From Donghicola sp036139795 (GTDB taxonomy: Bacteria; Pseudomonadota; Alphaproteobacteria; Rhodobacterales; Rhodobacteraceae), in the NCBI GenBank assembly GCA_036139795.1, contig JAYZYX010000308.1:1-8333 (forward strand): a stretch of 8,333 nt of DNA. Direction: 5' to 3'. Below, piece by piece: positions 6,690-8,333 of the stretch. The translations under genes and the position numbers were made by a program. Position 1 is the stretch's first letter; the number at the start of each line of letters is the position of its first letter. The notes beneath the pieces were generated by a model. That model was not told where the DNA came from. It did no database searches and was given only the letters and a program-made list of their open reading frames with translations.

Positions 6690-7084
6690 TGCGCGGCGTT
6701 CTCGCCATATCCTGTGGCCTTGCGGCCCTGTCGATGTCGGCCTGCGCTGACACGACCGAGTCGCAGGTCGCCTTTGCACCCGACTATCAGGGGGTTCAGA
6801 CCCGCCTGTTGGAAGGGGATCTGGTCAGCTTTTTTGTCCAGATGGAAGGCGCCCGTGGCACCGAGGATGTGGCGGACTATGCAGAATGTGCGGCAGCGCA
6901 ATATACGCTGATCCGCGGATACGGTTTTGCCCGCCATGTGCGGACGAATGTGGACAATATGGGTAGCCAATGGCGAGCAGATGCGGTTTACACCATCTCG
7001 CCGGCGCTGCCGCGCGGCACGCGCACGATCGACGCTGAAGTCACCGTGCAGCACTGCGTAGAAAACGGAATACCGACGGTGTGA
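6689..7084 (+). CDS. Small predicted lipoprotein between nuoG and nuoH, unknown function
   Basis: The product is 131 residues. The signal sequence MRGVLAISCGLAALSMSAC ends in lipobox MSAC (Met at -3 is acceptable but not ideal), predicting lipidation at C19 and a periplasmic face. The mature part has a helix (about 57-78, EDVADYAECAAAQYTLIRGYG) and several strands (ARHVRT, WRADAVYTIS, IDAEVTVQHC). C67 and C123 could form a disulfide; the second sits in the last strand, as in the lipoprotein at 3559. The start codon overlaps the nuoG stop (TAATG) and the stop overlaps GAGGA ahead of nuoH, so translation is probably coupled on both sides. No named family is recognised. Confidence 0.8.
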   Translation: MRGVLAISCGLAALSMSACADTTESQVAFAPDYQGVQTRLLEGDLVSFFVQMEGARGTEDVADYAECAAAQYTLIRGYGFARHVRTNVDNMGSQWRADAVYTISPALPRGTRTIDAEVTVQHCVENGIPTV

Positions 7085-7090
7085 GGACCC

Positions 7091-8128
7091 ATGGCAGACT
7101 TTTTCACCACCCCTTTGGGCGTCTTCGTCATCATCCTAGCTCAGTGCCTTGCGGTGCTTGGCTTCGTGATGGTCTCGCTGCTCTTTCTGGTTTACGGCGA
7201 CCGTAAAATCTGGGCAGCCGTCCAGATGCGTCGCGGCCCCAACGTTGTGGGGGTTTTCGGCCTGCTGCAATCGGTTGCGGATGCTCTGAAGTACGTCACC
7301 AAAGAGATCGTCATTCCGGCGGGCTCTGACAAGACCGTCTTCATGATGGCACCCATGACCAGCTTTGTGCTGGCGGTCATCGCTTGGGCCGTTATCCCCT
7401 TCGCCGACGGCTGGGTGATCTCGGATATTAACGTGGCGATCCTCTACGTCTTCGCGGTTAGCTCGCTGGAAGTTTATGGCGTAATTATGGGCGGTTGGGC
7501 GTCGAACTCGAAGTACCCGTTCCTGGGCTCGCTTCGTTCGGCTGCACAGATGATCTCTTATGAGGTCTCGATTGGCCTGATCATCATCGGTGTGATTATC
7601 TCGACCGGCTCGATGAACTTCGGCGATATCGTTGAGGCGCAGGATGGCCGTTTCGGCTTCTTCAGCTGGTACTGGCTGCCGCACCTGCCGATGGTCTTCC
7701 TGTTCTTCATCTCGGCGCTGGCGGAAACCAACCGTCCCCCGTTCGACCTTCCGGAAGCGGAATCGGAACTGGTTGCCGGTTATCAGGTGGAATACAGCTC
7801 GACCCCGTTCCTGCTGTTTATGGCCGGTGAATATATCGCGATCTTCCTGATGTGTGCGCTGACTTCGCTGCTGTTCTTCGGCGGCTGGCTGTCGCCGATC
7901 CCCGGTTTGCCCGATGGCGTACTGTGGATGATTGCGAAGATGGCATTCTTCTTCTTCCTGTTCGCAATGGTAAAGGCGATCACGCCCCGCTACCGCTACG
8001 ACCAGCTGATGCGTCTGGGTTGGAAAGTGTTCCTGCCGCTGTCGCTGGGTTGGGTGGTTCTGGTGTCCTTCTTTGCCAAGTTCGAACTGTTCTGGGGCGC
8101 CTATGCCCGCTGGACTGTCGGCGGCTGA
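7091..8128 (+). CDS. nuoH: NADH-quinone oxidoreductase subunit H
   Basis: NuoH is the inner-membrane subunit that joins the peripheral arm to the proton-pumping arm and forms much of the quinone tunnel. The 345 residues match the usual length. Hydrophobic segments cover most of the protein, consistent with about eight transmembrane helices. The conserved cytoplasmic loop ETNRPPFDLPEAESELVAGY (residues 212-231) is present with its Glu/Asp residues intact, and QMRRGPNVVG lies near residues 45-54. ATG 7091 is preceded by GAGGA, which overlaps the TGA of the upstream gene. The stop is TGA at 8126-8128. No defects were seen. Confidence 0.98.
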   Translation: MADFFTTPLGVFVIILAQCLAVLGFVMVSLLFLVYGDRKIWAAVQMRRGPNVVGVFGLLQSVADALKYVTKEIVIPAGSDKTVFMMAPMTSFVLAVIAWAVIPFADGWVISDINVAILYVFAVSSLEVYGVIMGGWASNSKYPFLGSLRSAAQMISYEVSIGLIIIGVIISTGSMNFGDIVEAQDGRFGFFSWYWLPHLPMVFLFFISALAETNRPPFDLPEAESELVAGYQVEYSSTPFLLFMAGEYIAIFLMCALTSLLFFGGWLSPIPGLPDGVLWMIAKMAFFFFLFAMVKAITPRYRYDQLMRLGWKVFLPLSLGWVVLVSFFAKFELFWGAYARWTVGG

Positions 8129-8138
8129 ACGGGCCAAG

Positions 8139-8153
8139 GCGCATCTGATGCGC
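8139..8153 (+). repeat. Perfect palindromic hairpin after nuoH
   Basis: GCGCATC-T-GATGCGC is a perfect inverted repeat; folded, it gives six pairs around loop CTG. It starts 10 bases after the nuoH stop. The following bases (AGACATAAAG) contain no T-run, so it is not a standard intrinsic terminator. An mRNA 3'-end stabiliser or a protein site are alternatives. Confidence 0.5.
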
Positions 8154-8212
8154 AGACATAAAGATAATCGGGTGGTCCCCAGTCGGGGTCAGCCCAAACC
8201 GAACGAAACTTG

Positions 8213-8250
8213 CCGGCCTGAGCCACAGCCCTGATGGGGGAGGTGGCCGG
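8213..8250 (+). repeat. Inverted repeat upstream of nuoI
   Basis: CCGGCC (8213-8218) pairs perfectly with GGCCGG (8245-8250), with CCC/GGG pairing possible inside (around 8229-8240). It ends 17 bases before the nuoI ATG and about 8 before its ribosome binding site, so it could influence initiation. No experimental or comparative support can be seen here. Confidence 0.4.
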
Positions 8251-8267
8251 ACCTCACGGAGAGAACC

Positions 8268-8333
8268 ATGGCTGACATCGACTATACCCGCGCGGCCAAG
8301 TACTTCCTGCTCGCGGACTTTTTCAAAGGGTTC
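8268..8333 (+). CDS. nuoI: NADH-quinone oxidoreductase subunit I, 3'-truncated by the window end
   Basis: Only the first 22 codons are present (MADIDYTRAAKYFLLADFFK and two more). This N-terminus matches alphaproteobacterial NuoI, the 23-kDa ferredoxin-like subunit that carries clusters N6a and N6b and hands electrons toward the quinone site. The Cys motifs lie outside the window. ATG 8268 follows GGAGAG by 4 bases. Position after nuoH supports the call. Confidence 0.92.
   Translation, partial: MADIDYTRAAKYFLLADFFKGF

Larger units (their letters stand above)
8129..8267 (+). other. Structured 139-base spacer between nuoH and nuoI
   Basis: This is the longest gene-free stretch in an otherwise tightly packed run. 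I see no convincing short gene in it. It holds a palindromic hairpin (8139-8153), a CCCC/GGGG mini-stem (8177-8188) and a CCGGCC/GGCCGG inverted repeat (8213-8250) close to the nuoI start. GGAGAG at about 8258-8263 is the nuoI ribosome binding site. No T-tract terminator is apparent and no clear promoter was recognised. It may act in mRNA processing or translational control of nuoI. Confidence 0.5.

Noticed and set aside
5529..6779. Long open frame (416 codons) on the minus strand opposite nuoG
   Set aside because: Same reason: antisense shadow of a well-supported nuoG, with no recognisable domain.
8139..8153. Intrinsic terminator after nuoH
   Set aside because: The perfect hairpin is not followed by a T-run, and nuoI continues the operon on the same strand.
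1..8333. Genome-wide reassignment of UGA to an amino acid
   Set aside because: nuoE, nuoH and most of the small genes here terminate at TGA at sensible positions, with the next gene starting immediately.
1..8333. CRISPR arrays, tRNA or rRNA genes, insertion sequences
   Set aside because: No spaced direct repeats, RNA gene signatures, transposase frames or terminal repeats were seen; the window is densely packed operon sequence.

Overview
The window is an internal piece of a complex I (nuo, NADH:quinone oxidoreductase) operon, all on the + strand. It looks like a marine-type alphaproteobacterium of the Rhodobacterales (Roseobacter/Rhodobacter/Paracoccus relatives). The gene order, the mitochondria-like NuoF and NuoG sequences, the long C-terminal extension on NuoE and the small extra genes between nuo genes all fit that group. 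Genus-level placement is not possible from this window.

Layout: 3' part of nuoE (1-1142); a two-helix membrane protein (1186-1437); a hairpin-rich spacer (1438-1510); a second two-helix membrane protein, DUF5337-like (1511-1735); nuoF (1743-3044); a DUF3291-like cytoplasmic protein (3050-3553); a small lipoprotein (3559-3882); two tandem exported paralogues, DUF5333-like (3879-4280 and 4283-4675); nuoG (4680-6689); a second small lipoprotein (6689-7084); nuoH (7091-8128); a 139-base structured spacer; and the first 22 codons of nuoI (8268 onward). From nuoF to nuoH the genes overlap or lie within a few bases, which points to one transcript with translational coupling. NuoE, NuoF and NuoG form the NADH-oxidising arm (FMN and Fe-S clusters). 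NuoI carries electrons toward quinone, and NuoH forms the membrane part of the quinone site. The seven extra genes are accessory and of unknown function.

The main surprise is in nuoF. Codon 92 (bases 2016-2018) is TGA, exactly where close homologues have the Cys of the EPGTCKDR motif next to FMN. The frame is intact on both sides, all other NuoF signatures are present, and TGA is the normal stop codon of neighbouring genes. Three readings are possible: selenocysteine insertion, a nonsense or readthrough allele, or a single-base sequence error (TGC to TGA). Two hairpins just downstream resemble bacterial SECIS elements, but neither is decisive.
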